In this document: positions 11,898-23,459 of the stretch, piece after piece
How positions within the stretch are numbered: the stretch's first letter is position 1
Layout of the letters: each line of letters starts with the position of its first letter
Assembly (NCBI RefSeq): GCF_051622035.1
Contig: NC_135362.1
Span: 28,579,001 to 28,643,000 of the forward strand
Origin: Arctopsyche grandis
Lineage: Eukaryota > Arthropoda > Insecta > Trichoptera > Hydropsychidae
Direction: 5' to 3'
DNA length: 64,000 bases
Position numbers and translations under genes: made by a program
Notes under the pieces: model-generated
What the model saw: the letters and a program-made list of their open reading frames with translations, nothing else
The model's database searches: none
Told to the model about the DNA's origin: nothing

Positions 11898-14800
11898 CTA
11901 TTTACCGTCCAAATTCAAAAAGAGTGTTATCGGACAGTGATCGCTTCCGAAAACGTCACTGCGAATAATATTATCGCACACTGACGGCATCAAACGTTCC
12001 GACACAATACCGTAATCGAGCCTCCTGCAAAATATTACACACATGCAAATTTCACACACATTTTAAATTCGCTATAAAATCATAAATAAACATTTAAAAA
12101 TCTTACCATCCAACATTTTTGACACGACAATTGCTCATGTAAGTCCAGAACGTGTACCGACCCGTTTCTTCTGGATAAAACTTCCTGAAAGTATCCACGA
12201 AACCGTCTCCGAGGAACTCCGTCATACCGTCACGCTCCTCTTGCGTAAAACCGGCATTCTTCTTATTCGTCTTTGGATTAGCAAGATCTACAAACGCAAA
12301 CAAACATACATATAATAAAATCAAAACAATCATCAAAATGTATATGCTGTAGTAATAATGACCTATTTCAAGGTGAGACACGTTCATATCCCCACAAATG
12401 ATGACCGGCTTTTTAGCATCGAGCTCCTTCATGCGATCTCGGAAAGCCTTATTCCACTCCAACCGCTTGGGGAGCGTAACCAGACCTCTGCCGGAATTCG
12501 GCACGTACGTGCATACAACGAAGAAGCTTTCGTATTCGACTGTGATCATTCTACCCTCTTCGTCGAAGTCTTCGGACAGGCCGTATTCAACTTTCAAGGG
12601 TTCTTTTTTGGAAAATATTGCGACTCCGGCGTAGCCTTCCCTCACGCCGGACGCCCAATATTGACTGTATTCAGGTATATTGATATCTTCGGGTAGCTTT
12701 TTTTCAGAGCACTTTGTCTCTTGCAAGCACAGTATATCTGGCTTCTCATGATTTATGAATTCCAAGCCGCCTTTGTTCCACCAGGCTCTGATTCCGTCCA
12801 CATTCCAACTGGATATTTTAAAGTTCCACGGTTTTCCATTGGCACTCTTTTTGCTGCAACCCCAATCTATCTTGGAGTAATCAGTTGATGATTTGTTCTG
12901 CAGCGGCTTATTTGCTTTAGCTTGGGCTGCGGGTTTTCCCTTCACTGAAAAAATGCAAGGTATTATTCAAATTAAAATTTGACTCGTCTAATTACATATT
13001 TCTGTATGAAATAAGGTAATTAGAAAACTAGGCCATTTTATCAACGACAGAAAAATTTGTTTTCTAAATACTTTCATTATTGAAAACTAACATAAAGAAT
13101 TAATTTTCTTTAACCCTTTGAGTGCTGACGTATTTTCTGTTGAAAGCCCGCCACGCTGAAAATTTCGCCAACATTTCCAACTAGAATTATTTAGAAATCC
13201 AATAGAAAGCGGGTATAAAAATTGTAGCTAATCCAAACAAACCCTAGATAACTACCGCTGAGGATTTCGAGTTTTGTAAAGGTGTGTTTAGACTCTCTAA
13301 TATATCTTGCAACAATATAAAATAAACAAAATAAGTCTATCAATGAATGTATTGTTCCAAAACTGGTTACATCTTCTTCATTGTTGTTAAAATGTAATTC
13401 TGACAATATAAATGCCAAGCCACAATCTAAAATACTCAGCAGTTAAGAATTTCCATCGGGAAATTCTACTATGGTTATAAATTCAGAAATTCCGGCGTAA
13501 ACCAGTCTTTATAGACGTTGACAAATGAATGACACGGATTACACGACCCATGTTCAATGCATTTTATTTTCAACGCTACCTGGAAAGGCTTAGCGGGTAG
13601 TATTCTTGTTTATTTTGTACATGCTCAAAATACAACGCGTATCGGCGTCTTTCACGCCCATGGACAGCCTGTTCCTCTTGTATCCTGCTCGCGCACATTA
13701 AGTAAGGCTGTACGACAAAAAGAGAGAATTTTACTGCACGGCACTGCTATTCTAGATAACTACCGTGAGGATTTCAAGTTTTGCAAACGTGTATTTAGAC
13801 TCTCTACTAAATATCTTGCAACAATATAAAATAAGCAAAAGAAGTCTATTAATGCATGTATTTTTCCAAAACTAGTTCCATCTTCTTCATTGTTGTTAAA
13901 ATGTAATGCTCACAATCTAAATGTAAATTACTCAGCAGTTAAGGATTTCCATAGGGAAATTCTGCTATGGTTATAAATTCAGAAATTCCTGTGCAAACCG
14001 GTCTTTATAAACATTGACACGTATTACACGACTCATGTTCAATGCATTTTTTTTCAATGCTACCTGGAAGTAGTATTATTCTTGTTTATAAAGCGAGTAC
14101 TATTCTTGTTTATTTTCTATATACTCAAAATACAACTATCGGCGTTTTTCAGGCCTATGGACCTGTTGGCAAAACGCCGATCGGCGTTGGTCAGCATTCA
14201 AAGGGTTAATGCTCTTATTGCGTTTCATCACTGGACCACATATTGTTCATCGAAGAAGTCCTTCGGCAGATACATACATATGTATGTTCCTGATAAACAA
14301 TGACAATATATGACTAATTTGCCAATATTTTCGTAGGAGACATCATTTTAGCTGAAGGCTTTATATATTTAAATTCATCTATGAGATAAAAAAAGTGTGC
14401 TGGTTTTATCTCACGACTACTCACCAGGACAGATACTCAAAAAACCAGTACTGTACTGGTAAAAAAACAATTAAGGGTTTCTCATCTGCCCCTAGAATAA
14501 TCCTTTCAGGAGTTCCTCAAGGTTCTCACCTTGGACCACTTCTGTTTATTATTTTTATTAATGACCTAATCCCCCTACTGAAGTGTCAATGCTTACTTTA
14601 TGCCGATGATCTTAAGGTTTTCCATCCTATCAATAGTGAGTCGGATTGCTTAAAATTACAATCCGACATTGATATAATATCTGAATGGTGTAATGTAAAC
14701 CTTATGCATCTCAATATTTCTAAATGCTTCTCATTGACACTTTCCAGAAATCGTAACCTAATTGACTTTACTTACAATATTAATAACGTAGATCTTACAG

Positions 14801-15913
14801 CAAAAAATTGTGCCAGAGACTTAGGTATACTTATAGATTCCAAACTATCATTTAATGAACATATTAATCATATTGTTACTAAATCTCATAAACTCTTGGG
14901 ATTTATTTGCCGAGTTGCGAAGCCCTTTAAAAACCCCCATACTCTGATTCTACTCTATTACAGTTTAGTTCGTAGTAATATGGAGTATGCCTCAATCATA
15001 TGGTCTCCTTATTACCAATCTCACATTGAGCATTTAGAGACAATTCAGAAGCGTTTTTTGCTATAAGACTGGTCTTAAAAAACTGTTACCATCTTATAAT
15101 GACAGACTTTCTTTTTTCCATATTGCGAATTTGTCTCAGCGTAGAAGGGTTTCTGATTTGTTAATTTTATATAAGATTGCTAATGGTATTCTTGACACAT
15201 CTGTTTTAAGCGAGATTAATTTTAACGTTAATGCCCGATTCACCAGATGCACAAATCTTTTTTATCCACCAATTTGTCAAAGCAACACCTCTTTCAATAG
15301 TGCAATCGTTCGTATATGCCGTATTTACGATAGCTTGATTGATGACCTCTTTAGTGACTCTTTTAGTATTTTTAGGACAAAGGTGAAGAAAATAATATGT
15401 GGTTGATTTGCTTCTTCACCCTGAAAGTCTTTCTTTTTCTATTTTACTTTATCTGTATCTTTTTCTTTATCTGTTTCTTTTCTTTTTTTTTTAAATCTTG
15501 ATGTTTTTGTAATTTTACTTTTTTATATCACCATGTGGTGCTCACTGTAAATGGAATATTATATTTTTATTTATGTTTATTATTATTTTTTGTCTCATTA
15601 TACAACTTTCTTTTTATATTTTATTCTGTATGTGTGCCTATTTAAATAAAATAAAATAAAAACAGTACGAATGGTCACCTTAGTACGTATAAAAGTTTTG
15701 TGAGATTGAATGTGGATTGACTATGGATTATATCTATATTGTAATACGAATGATGTATATATAACCTGCTTTAGTATTATTTTTGCCCTTTTTTTGTAGT
15801 TTAGCAGGCGGTGCTTCTTCCTCACTGTCGCTCGATGTCTCTACATCTTCATCTTTCGGCTTGCGTCCTCGTTTCGTAGCTTTGTTAGTTTCAGAACTCT
15901 CGGCAGCCGTGAC
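11898..15913 (-). CDS. Rrp1: AP endonuclease, APE1/Rrp1 (exonuclease III) family; 5' exon not identified
   Basis: Base-excision-repair nuclease that cuts DNA at abasic sites in the nucleus. Exons from 5' to 3': 15913-15766, 12944-12363, 12287-12107, 12024-11898, joining in frame to 345 residues. Exon 15913-15766 encodes an acidic/basic tail ([25 protein letters not shown]), like the N-terminal extension of insect Rrp1. The catalytic core is intact: [14 protein letters not shown] (metal-binding Glu), CGDMNVSH (Asp and Asn), YTFWTYM, RLDYG and GSDHCPI (general-base His). The first exon shown starts in phase 0 after TTTCAG and has no ATG, so at least one more 5' exon exists upstream; I could not place it. 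The 2.8-kb intron 12945-15765 holds a piggyBac derivative and a LINE; the other introns are 75 and 82 bp. Confidence 0.92.
13114..14205 (-). mobile_element. piggyBac-derived non-autonomous element in the AP endonuclease intron
   Basis: TTAA on both sides, ends CCCTTTGAGTGCTGACG and CAGCATTCAAAGGG. It holds two overlapping partial copies of the same interior (about 13128-13672 and 13750-14205), joined by about 75 bp that resemble the MITE at 17311. A fragment matching the 10770-11018 piece lies at 13191-13418 (minus). Confidence 0.75.
14395..15655 (+). pseudogene. Jockey/CR1-type LINE, 5'-truncated reverse transcriptase
   Basis: Reverse-transcriptase part of a non-LTR retrotransposon: [13 protein letters not shown], catalytic YADD in [31 protein letters not shown] and [13 protein letters not shown] are in the usual order. 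A one-base frameshift near 15060 separates this from the C-terminal part ending at 15406. The 3' end is an (AAAT)n tail near 15640-15660. It sits in an intron of the AP endonuclease gene on the opposite strand. Not functional. Confidence 0.85.
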
Positions 15914-15953
15914 CTGAAAGTAAACAAAAGAAAAACATCAGATTGACGATAGT

Positions 15954-16415
15954 CTACGTGTGATGGGGCAAAACACAGATATGCACCATCGGCAAAAGAT
16001 GCAACTGTCTAGTCAGCATTCGCCGTAGTGTGCTCCGCGCGATTCCCAACTGAGCGGAGCGCTTTCTCATCGAAGTGTCGGGACTGTTCCTCAAACTCTC
16101 GCTCACACGTTTGAGATTGCTACCGGAGCATATCGTCCGAGGTCTACCACGAGGCTTTACATCCATCGGGGCGGACCCTGATTGTGAAAAATGCGTAGCC
16201 AAGCGGCGGATGGTCTGCGAGGTCGGAGCCGTGCGCTCGCCGTACAACCTTCGAAACTCACGTTGGGTCAACACAACCGATTTGTTTCTGATGTAAATCG
16301 TCGCTATAATTGCACGCTGCTGCAGCGTATATCGGAACATTAGATTAAAAGCGTCTACTTCACTTTCGGTGAGATAGTATTTAGGGATAGCCGTTTGACC
16401 GAAGTAAACGATCAA
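15954..16415 (-). pseudogene. Helix-turn-helix N-terminal part of a Tc1/mariner-related transposase
   Basis: About 150 residues with two helix-turn-helix-like blocks: LQQRAIIATIYIRNKSVVLTQ followed by ERTAPTSQTIRRL, and SMRKRSAQLGIARSTLRRML. This is the DNA-binding head seen in many insect mariner-like transposases. No DDE catalytic part follows, so it is a fragment. It lies just upstream of the first AP endonuclease exon that I can place. Confidence 0.65.
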
Positions 16416-16439
16416 TTGTGTAAACTATAATGGGGCAAG

Positions 16440-17040
16440 TATACGAAGACATGAAATCACATCAAATGTTATATGTATGTAGATTGCATACTATTATAAC
16501 AATATCTTGGCAGCCTTTTTTATTTTAAGGATGATGCTCAATGGAGTTCTGTCGTAAATTTATCCAGTCATTAGGTTTGTATTGAAATGGCTACAGCACA
16601 AATTGTCTGATGTGAAAAATGAATGAGTGAAGATCCAGATCTTCCATTGAAACCTGCAAAGGTGTTATTCGTTTCTATTCTATAAAATAGTTCAAATGAA
16701 AGTTTAGTTCAAAACAAAAGGCATTTAATCAGTTTTTTGAATATTTTGAATTCCAACATAGGCTTGATGGGTTTTGTATGTATTTTGACACTTGGAAGAG
16801 AGCACACCTAATTCTCGTGTGGGTTTGCTTATACATGTGTCAAAATGCCAAGTAAATGCAATAAATGCAGGATTTGCACTCGGTGCGGTGAAGACGCGAG
16901 AGATTCGAGAAGCATCATCAGCGTAATTCGGCTGAAAAATTAGAATAAAATTGTGTAAAATCGGACCCCGGAACGCTGCCGGCCTCGCGCCATCGCTCAG
17001 CGTCTCTTGAGATTAAACGTTCGCTTTCACGGCCATAGTC
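16440..17040. other. Spacer likely holding the AP endonuclease 5' region
   Basis: No supported exon. A minus-strand ATG near 17033 opens a seven-codon frame (MAVKANV) that could be spliced in phase, but it has no good donor. I do not annotate it. Confidence 0.3.
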
Positions 17041-17044
17041 AGAG

Positions 17045-17215
17045 TTATCTCGTAGAGGTAAAATGCAAATAGTTTTACACACAATTCTTATTTATTAAAT
17101 TCAAGTGGCCAATAGGCATCAACACAGTAAACAAGGCTCACGACTGAAGCGTTTCCTCTGGGTGACCGTAACAAAGTCGACAGTGAAAAAGTTGAAAATG
17201 TTCGTTTACCATGCA
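17045..17215. repeat. Direct repeat, unit 1 (unit 2 at 18115-18265)
   Basis: Near-identical blocks beginning GTAAAATGCAAATAGTTTTAC and running to AAAATGTTCGTTT. They bracket the MITE and the minus-strand LINE tail between them. They are probably copies of one dispersed repeat rather than a target duplication. Confidence 0.55.
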
Positions 17216-17234
17216 TACATATGAAAAACGGCTA

Positions 17235-17235
<1 letters not shown>

Positions 17236-17310
<75 letters not shown>
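17236..17310. repeat. (TA)n microsatellite
   Basis: About 75 bp of pure TA that ends directly at the CAGTGGCG terminus of the next element. The open frames of alternating Tyr and Ile across it are artefacts. Confidence 0.95.
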
Positions 17311-17313
<3 letters not shown>

Positions 17314-17489
17314 TGGCGTGTGGTAAAACTCTCTTTCCCCCCGTCGTACATCCTCGGTTAATTTGCGCGAGCAGGATACAACAGGAACAAGAGGAACAAG
17401 AGGAACAGACTTTTCCTCCCGTATCCTGCGCGCGCAGATTAAACAAGGTTGTATGAAAAAAAAGAGAGATAATTTCACCGCATGCCACT
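17311..17489. mobile_element. MITE with CAGTGGCG-type terminal repeats
   Basis: About 179 bp. The left end CAGTGGCGTGTGGTAAAACT pairs imperfectly with the right end ATTTCACCGCATGCCACT. A purine-rich stretch (GAACAAGAGGAACAAGAGG) lies inside. TA-rich sequence flanks both sides, so the duplication is not certain. The terminal motif suggests a hAT-type element. Confidence 0.6.
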
Positions 17490-17495
17490 CATATA

Positions 17496-18150
17496 TTTTT
17501 TTGATTTTTAAATGCTTTTTATTGTTACGCAATTATGTTCACAATACATCTTATATCTATTTTAATAGCTACTGATCTACTGATCATTTTCTATTTTACA
17601 ATTTAATTTAATTTGGTTAGTAATCATAGTATTATATTATTCTAATGTTAATCTACAGCATAATAGGAAAAAGAGCTCAAAAACCTATTTACAATCCTTA
17701 TAAATGTTCATAATACATCTAATACATAATATTAATTAAAGACTCTCTAAAGTCGATGACTTAAAGCAGATTGTGTTTAGGTAATCTGTGTTTATACCTG
17801 AAGGGTATAGACATTTTGTTGTAATCACCGAGACTCTTCACAAGTGTGTTAGTATGGTTATTAGTGATTCTGTCATATAATCTACTAGTTAGTTTGTTAG
17901 TAATGTCTGTAACAAACGGAATATTATATATGGCATGCAGTTTTTTCAAATTAGTATATATGGGTGTATGCCACTCATATATATTATATATACATAGTAC
18001 CGTTAACCATGCACCCTTTTTTTGATCTTTAGACTTAAGGCCTTTCGATTTTCGATCTTTGCCTTCCGATATTTGAGTTTTCGGGCGTTTCACTTTCGGT
18101 CCAGTGAGGGAGACCGCTCGTAAAGGTAAAATGCAAATAGTTTTACACAC
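17496..18150 (-). pseudogene. 3' end of a jockey-type LINE, copy 1
   Basis: The minus strand reads the last residues of a LINE ORF2 (KLHAIYNIPFVTDITNKLTSRLYDR, LVKSLGDYN) ending at a stop at 17761, then a 3' UTR of about 260 bp to an A-rich end near 17496. An interrupted sister copy is at 53299-55690. The uninterrupted sequence TAATCATAGTATTATATT here shows the empty site of the element inserted there. The 5' part (above about 17960) is unrelated or too decayed to read. Confidence 0.7.
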
Positions 18151-18278
18151 AATTCTTATTTATTGAATTCAAGTGGCCAATAGGCATCAACACAGTAAAC
18201 ACGGCTCACGACTGAAGTGTTTCATCTGGGTGATTGTAAAAAAGTCGAAAATGTTCGTTTGAACATTAAAATAAAATA

Positions 18279-18660
18279 TTGAAAGTTAAAACAGAACATG
18301 CAATTGTCTTTCCACACGTAGTTTATTGTGCCACTGTGCTTAAATTGTTTAGTGGACAAGATATAGGGAAAATACAAAAATTACAAAATAAAGCTATGAG
18401 AGGTATTTTGAATGCTGGTAGATTAAAAAGAATTAGAAGTATGTTACATGAACTGGGGTGGTTGAGTATTAGTAATAGTTTGAAGCTAAGCACATTATCG
18501 TTTGTTTATAAGTTAGATCATGAGTTATAACCCGATTATTTTAAAGATTATAGAATAAGAAATAGAGATATTCATAATCATTACACTAGAAATAAGAATA
18601 ATAAGTTTTTTTTTGTAAATTAGCTAATAGCTAAAATTATATATAAATAAATAAATAAAT
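18279..18660 (+). pseudogene. C-terminal LINE ORF2 fragment with (TAAA)n tail
   Basis: About 84 residues: HVVYCATVLKLF, IGKIQKLQNKAMRGIL and LGWLSISNSL are characteristic of the region downstream of the reverse transcriptase in jockey-type LINEs. After the stop at 18528-18530 a further reading-frame remnant ends in HYTRNKN, then a (TAAA)n tail near 18643-18664. Confidence 0.7.
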
Positions 18661-18919
18661 AAATATATTCTTGAGCGGGCAGTAAAGTGTTAATTTACTT
18701 GGCGTTGGCGAGCGATACTGCACGAACGAACGATACTGAAAGCCATCAATTGCTTTTCTAAGTTGCCAATGTTAACATTAAAGGGAGAAAAAAATAATTC
18801 TGTTAGTTGCATTAGGTTTTTTTACAAAAGCTAGCGTCGCTTTGATGTTTCTGAATTCCTGAAACCTGTTGAGAATAGCTTCTTTCATATTTTTTAAATA
18901 GCAAATGTCAATATCAGAA

Positions 18920-19705
18920 TTATTTTCTTGGCGATGTTTCAGCCAACCAGAGAACCAGAGAAATATTATAATTTCTCTGATTACGAGCGAAAAAAACCTT
19001 GTTGCTATTTCTTATTAAAAGTCGTCACGATATACTACTGTGTTTCCGCCGTCGATGAAACATTTACCAAAAAAAAATGTCGGTGATTTGTCAAAGGGTT
19101 TTTTTTTTATTTCGTCGAAATAAAATTAATAATCACACATTATCCGATAAATTTTACCTCTGAGATGATTTAATTAATTGATTTATTTCGACGAGGGAAA
19201 CAATTGAAGACTAAAGAAATTTCGATTGATATGCCGACAACGCACCGGATTGCGAGAATCGCTCGGTCACCCATACTAATACATGAGATATTCTCAGTAA
19301 CTGCGCATTACGGGGAAGTAAAAATAATAGTTCTTTGATTTTTTTTTAGATCTTAGTGCGTATCTTCGTAAGTCAAAACATCTTCGAGAAACAAAAGTCA
19401 AGGATTACCTGTATGTGATTGTTGATGATCCAATTTTAGGTCAATCTCGAAAATTTATTTAAATTGGGCATGTTCTGTTTTAACTTTCAATATTTTATTT
19501 TAATTTTAATATATTGATTATAATTTTATTTTGATATTTGAATTTAATTTTAATATAATAATAATAGTTTTAATTTTGATATTTAATTTCAATTTTTAAA
19601 TTTAATTTTTATTTCGATATTTTGTACGCTACTGGTTTTATCCTGCTGGTTAAAACGTTGGCCCAAAATCGTCGTTGGTTTGGTCCGTACGCAGCATTAT
19701 AGCTA
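18920..19705 (-). repeat. Dispersed repeat D, copy 1
   Basis: Matches, in reverse complement, two parts of 60064-62068. It contains CATTATCCGATAAATTTTACCTCTG and ends in ACGATTTTGGGCCAACG (minus). It supplies the uninterrupted version of the site where the TRIM-like element sits at 60227. No coding capacity seen. Confidence 0.65.
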
Positions 19706-19735
19706 TGGCATCGTTTGTTTTATAGCTATGGGGTC

Positions 19736-19997
19736 AGCGCCAGGACGTCGTTCATTTGAGAATGCGGTCATGTGCCACGTATAAATGTCTTTCTTTCACG
19801 TGTTAGTTTCCTGATGACATCACTGTTGGGTTTCGTTCGTTTTACGATCGAGCGATGAACTCTTTCTTCTGGAATGGTCGAAGGGGATGTTGTCGTCGAG
19901 TTCTGCTTGTTTGTACAGGAGCGATGATGTTTGGTGTGAAATGTATGAGATCACTGGTTTTGATTCGAAATAGCACAATCTGTGCTAGATTCCTACA
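19736..19997 (-). mobile_element. LTR, family B, partial copy
   Basis: On the minus strand it begins TGTAGGAATCTAGCAC at 19997 and reads through CGACGTCCTGGCGCTGACC before breaking off near 19736. Same family as the LTRs at 33863, 37323 and 62510. Confidence 0.7.
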
Positions 19998-20202
19998 CAC
20001 CGATGCATATCGCTTCGTCACAAATGAAGAGATCCACAAGAACCTTAAAATCCAAAAAGTAAAAGAAGTCATCCGAGAATGCGCCGGGAGGCACGAGTTG
20101 AGACTGCACCGTCACCCTAACATAGAAGCATTGCAGATACTGGACACAACTCACCAGCAGAGGCGTTTAAAGCGAAAAAAGCCTCACGAATTGGTGTTCT
20201 GA
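19998..20202 (+). pseudogene. Jockey-type LINE ORF2 C-terminus fragment
   Basis: Reads YRFVTNEEIHKNLKI, VKEVIRECAGRHELRLHRHPN and RRLKRKKPHELVF then a stop. This is the C-terminal tail seen in jockey-clade elements. It abuts the family B LTR directly. Confidence 0.7.
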
Positions 20203-20264
20203 ATGTGAGAGATCAAAAATGAAATCAAACTATTTAAATATATATAAACATTTATAAATATATG

Positions 20265-20470
20265 GGTTCGGTGATTACTGGTCACAAATTACTCGTCACA
20301 AAGTCACTAAAATCTCTATAACGGAACATCTGGCAGCCGAAAAGTCCATCATACTAACGATAACAATCATAGTAACGAGAACTTGAGTGCCAAATATTGT
20401 GTATTCGCGATTTTCATGGCAAAAATTGTCTTTGTGACCACCCCAATGTGACGAATAGTCCAATTACCGA
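20265..20470 (+). repeat. MITE-like element, family A copy 2
   Basis: Starts GGTTCGGTGATTACTGG and ends CCAATTACCGAA. It is the reverse complement of the copy at 857-1061 and in the same orientation as the copy at 38899-39088. Confidence 0.65.
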
Positions 20471-20603
20471 AATAACAATAAATTTTGAGATCATACAAAA
20501 ATTCGAACTCGGAATCGATCACTGATCACGTTTTCATAATCTAGAAAATTGTGTGTCTCTCTGTGTATCTGTGTGTGTGTTTTTGGGTAAACGGACTACT
20601 AGT

Positions 20604-20745
20604 CAAATGTGAACCGGTCACAGGACAACCGGTCGCTCTAGATCGGTCACACGTGATCACCCGTCACACTAAAACTGGTCACGAGAAAACTGGTCACACG
20701 CTAAAACTGGTCACATGCTTAAACCGGTCACGAGAAAACTGGACT
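20604..20745 (+). repeat. Degenerate tandem (C)TGGTCAC-type repeat
   Basis: The core CTGGTCAC or CCGGTCAC recurs about eight times at roughly 15-20 bp spacing, joined by GAGAAAA or GCTAAAA. The same octamer occurs at the end of the family A element just upstream. Confidence 0.6.
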
Positions 20746-20861
20746 TTTAAAATTCGATAGATAATTAATTATAAGTATTTTAAAGCAAAAAAATATCACA
20801 ATCAATATCAAAAAAATCTGACTATTGATTCCAATACTCACTTTGAGCACAACAATACTAC

Positions 20862-21140
20862 TGTAACGTTACATAGAGAGACGCCCCGTAGACCGGTGAC
20901 GTCATGGTGACGCCGACCAATGGTGGAGTCGGGCGTTGCGGCCAATGGCTGCACCAGACTCCTTGACCAATGATAATACGTGTATGCGCTGAGCGCTCTA
21001 TGCTATAAAGAATGGTACGCTCTCGATCGGGGGCATTCGGATCCTGACCTCCACCGGACGAGCAGCAATAAAGACTTGGAACCTGCCTGCGTGTTTTCTT
21101 GTACCTCGACCTGACTCCACTTACCTTTGAATACTCTTCA
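20862..21140 (+). mobile_element. Solo LTR with 4-bp target duplication, upstream of the first zinc-finger gene
   Basis: 279 bp from TGTAACGTTACATAG to TACTCTTCA, with CTAC on both sides (20858-20861 and 21141-21144). The related sequence at 29285 reads AATACTACATTTTGAG without the insert, which confirms both ends. It contains CCAAT boxes, a TATA box (CTATAAAGAA near 21003) and AATAAA near 21068, in plus orientation. It lies about 310 bp before the start codon of the zinc-finger gene, same strand. Confidence 0.8.
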
Positions 21141-21452
21141 CTACATTTTGAGTTAAAGACCGCAAAAGCCAAAAAACTGTAAAAATTCGCTCATTTTTTT
21201 AAACGCTCATATCTCGTAAACGATCAAAAACCAGACCAACAGAAATCATTATCATATTTGAATTCAGCGGGTCAAAGTTAGTAAAGATTGGTTAGTCTCC
21301 GCTCTGGTAACTCAAAAACGTGATTTTTTGTTGCTCAGTGTAATTATGGCAGCCCTAAACTAGTACCAAAGTTAGACCAAATATGTCACTAAACAGGATT
21401 GCAAGGCGAAGGCGAGTCGATCTGGTTGCTGTCAGAGTTAAATACGGGAACT

Positions 21453-22700
21453 ATGGAGTGCAGGCTTTGTCTTGGATCAGCTCCAGCCGAATCTTCCGTC
21501 TCCATCTTCGGCGGTCCTCATCCAGAGCATCTGGAGCAACGCATTCGGACCTGCTGTCAAATTCAGGTCGGTGCTACTTACAGGTTACAATTATTGTGGT
21601 TAACTCTTCTCACCGCTTAATCCTACTTTTTCCATCTGCAGGTTAAAAGAGGCGATGGGTTGCCAGACAGGGTGTGTCTTTCGTGTAAGACCAATCTGGA
21701 ATTGTTGATCAGCTTTCGAAAGGCTTGTTTTCGAAACAACGAATCGTCTCGACTGAGGTCAGGTGATTGCTTGAAAATCAAGACTGAAGAAGTTTTATTG
21801 GAAGATTTAATATGGAACGATGAGCCTTCACAATCGACAATTCATCGAAAGACTAGTGAAATTTGCTTGAAGCCGTTTCCCATTGAATCTGAACTTATTT
21901 TACACAAAACATCACTTCCTGGAGTAAAGCTATTTCAATGTGATATTTGTTTAAAATCATTTATTAGAAAAAATACACTTATGATCCATTTGAAATCTCA
22001 CACGGGTGAAAAACCTTACAAGTGTAAAATTTGTCTAAAATCATTTCCTCAAAAATCTCACCTCGTGTCACATGAAAAATTGCATACTGGTATAAAACCA
22101 CACAAATGTGACATTTGTTTAAAATTATTTGTTTATAAAAATAAACTTGTGAGACATTTAATAACTCACACGGGTGAAAAACCTTACAAGTGTGAAATTT
22201 GTCTTAAATCATTTACTCAAAAATCTAACCTCGATAAACATAAAATTTTGCATACTGGGATAAAACCACACAAGTGTGAAATTTGTCTAAAATCATTTAC
22301 TCAAAAATCTAGCCTTGAGACACATAAACATTTGCATACTGGGATAAAACCACACAAGTGTGAAATTTGTCTAAAATCATTTACTATAAAATCTCACCTT
22401 GTTACACATGAAAAATTGCATACTGGGATAAAACCACACAAGTGTGAAATTTGTCTAAAATCATTTACTCTAAAATGTCACCTCAAGAGACATGAAAAAT
22501 ATCATTCTGGGATAAAACCACACAAATGTGAAATTTGTTTAAAATCTTTTACTCTAAAATCTCACCTCAAGAGACATAAAAAATATCATTCTGGGATAAA
22601 ACCACACAAATGTGAAATTTGTTTAAAATCATTTACTTTAAAATCTCACCTCAAGAGACATAAAAATTTGCATACTGGGATAAAAAATACACAAATGTGA
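21453..22700 (+). CDS. ZAD-C2H2 zinc-finger protein 1 (9 fingers)
   Basis: Two exons: 21453-21566 and 21642-22700, phase-0 intron of 75 bp (GTCGGT...TGCAG), 390 residues. The ZAD (zinc-finger associated domain, an insect dimerisation module) spans the intron: MECRLCLG in exon 1 and RVCLSCKTNL in exon 2 supply the four zinc-binding cysteines. After an acidic linker (IKTEEVLLEDLIW) come nine C2H2 fingers of the form KCEICLKSF-x-KSxLxxH. Linkers mix canonical TGEKP with TGIKP. Probably a nuclear DNA-binding regulator; the target is unknown. The last finger is followed by only a few residues and a TGA. An overlapping upstream ATG at 21383 is out of frame. Paralogues lie at 26411, 41297 and 58437. 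Confidence 0.9.
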
Positions 22701-23172
22701 CATTTGTTTATGACACATGTAATTTTTTCTCATTGCAGTTTATTTAAATAATTTTAAGAGAAATGATAATTGAAAATTAAATACACAGATGTATTATTTG
22801 GCTTTCTTGTTTTATTTATTTTAAATGTAATAATTTTTATTTATTGGACGAAATTGAGTAATTGTTGAATATAAGAAGTGAAAAATATGGAATAGTGCAT
22901 GTGACATTGTTTTGAGTTGCTGACTATCACCGATTTAATTACCAATGTATTGATAAGTAATATGTATGTACAATAGAACCACGATTATCCGGATTGTTAA
23001 AAACAAACAAAAATTTTACGATTTTGCTGCTTTGAAATGCATAACATAAAAATTCTAAAATAAGAAGGAGAAATGAATCAGTTGTCTTCAAAATTCTTTT
23101 TTCAAGTTTCAATTCAAGTTTCTTGAAAACTTGATCGCGAATAAAATATTTATTTTTAATATTACCGATATG
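22701..23172. other. 3' flank of zinc-finger gene 1, no gene
   Basis: The first 200 bp resemble the 3' flanks of the paralogues at 41297 and 58437 (TTTATTTAAATAATTTTAAGA and on), including a trace of the hAT remnant. The rest is AT-rich with nothing supported. Confidence 0.5.
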
Positions 23173-23173
23173 G

Positions 23174-23400
23174 AAAAGAAAACGAGTTGTATTATCATTA
23201 AAAGACAAATTAGATAAAATCAATGCTTTAAAAAGCGGTGTATTAGGACATTTTTTGTCAGATAAATATGGCGTTGGAACGTCAACGATCTCGGATATAA
23301 AAAAAACAAAGTGAAAAAATAATGAAGTTTACTGATTCTTTTATGTCAGAAGATGGAAGCCAAAACGTAAGGTTATGAAAAAATCAGGAAATTAAGAAGT
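23174..23400 (+). pseudogene. Jerky/Tigger (pogo-type) transposase N-terminal fragment
   Basis: Reads KRKRVVLSLKDKLDKINAL, then LSDKYGVGTSTISDIKKTK and a stop, the usual N-terminal helix-turn-helix of Tigger/jerky proteins. A shifted frame continues KIMKFTDSF and SEDGSQN. Broken fragment. Confidence 0.6.
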
Positions 23401-23459
23401 CTACAAGTATATTTTTATGTGGTTCATTCAAAGACGATTCTTGATACTTGGTAAAGTTA

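Noticed and set aside
12358-12696. Plus-strand frames of 112 and 78 codons
   Set aside because: They are antisense shadows of the AP endonuclease exons.
17010-17033. Short minus-strand MAVKANV frame as the first AP endonuclease exon
   Set aside because: The phase would fit, but there is no convincing splice donor and no family support.
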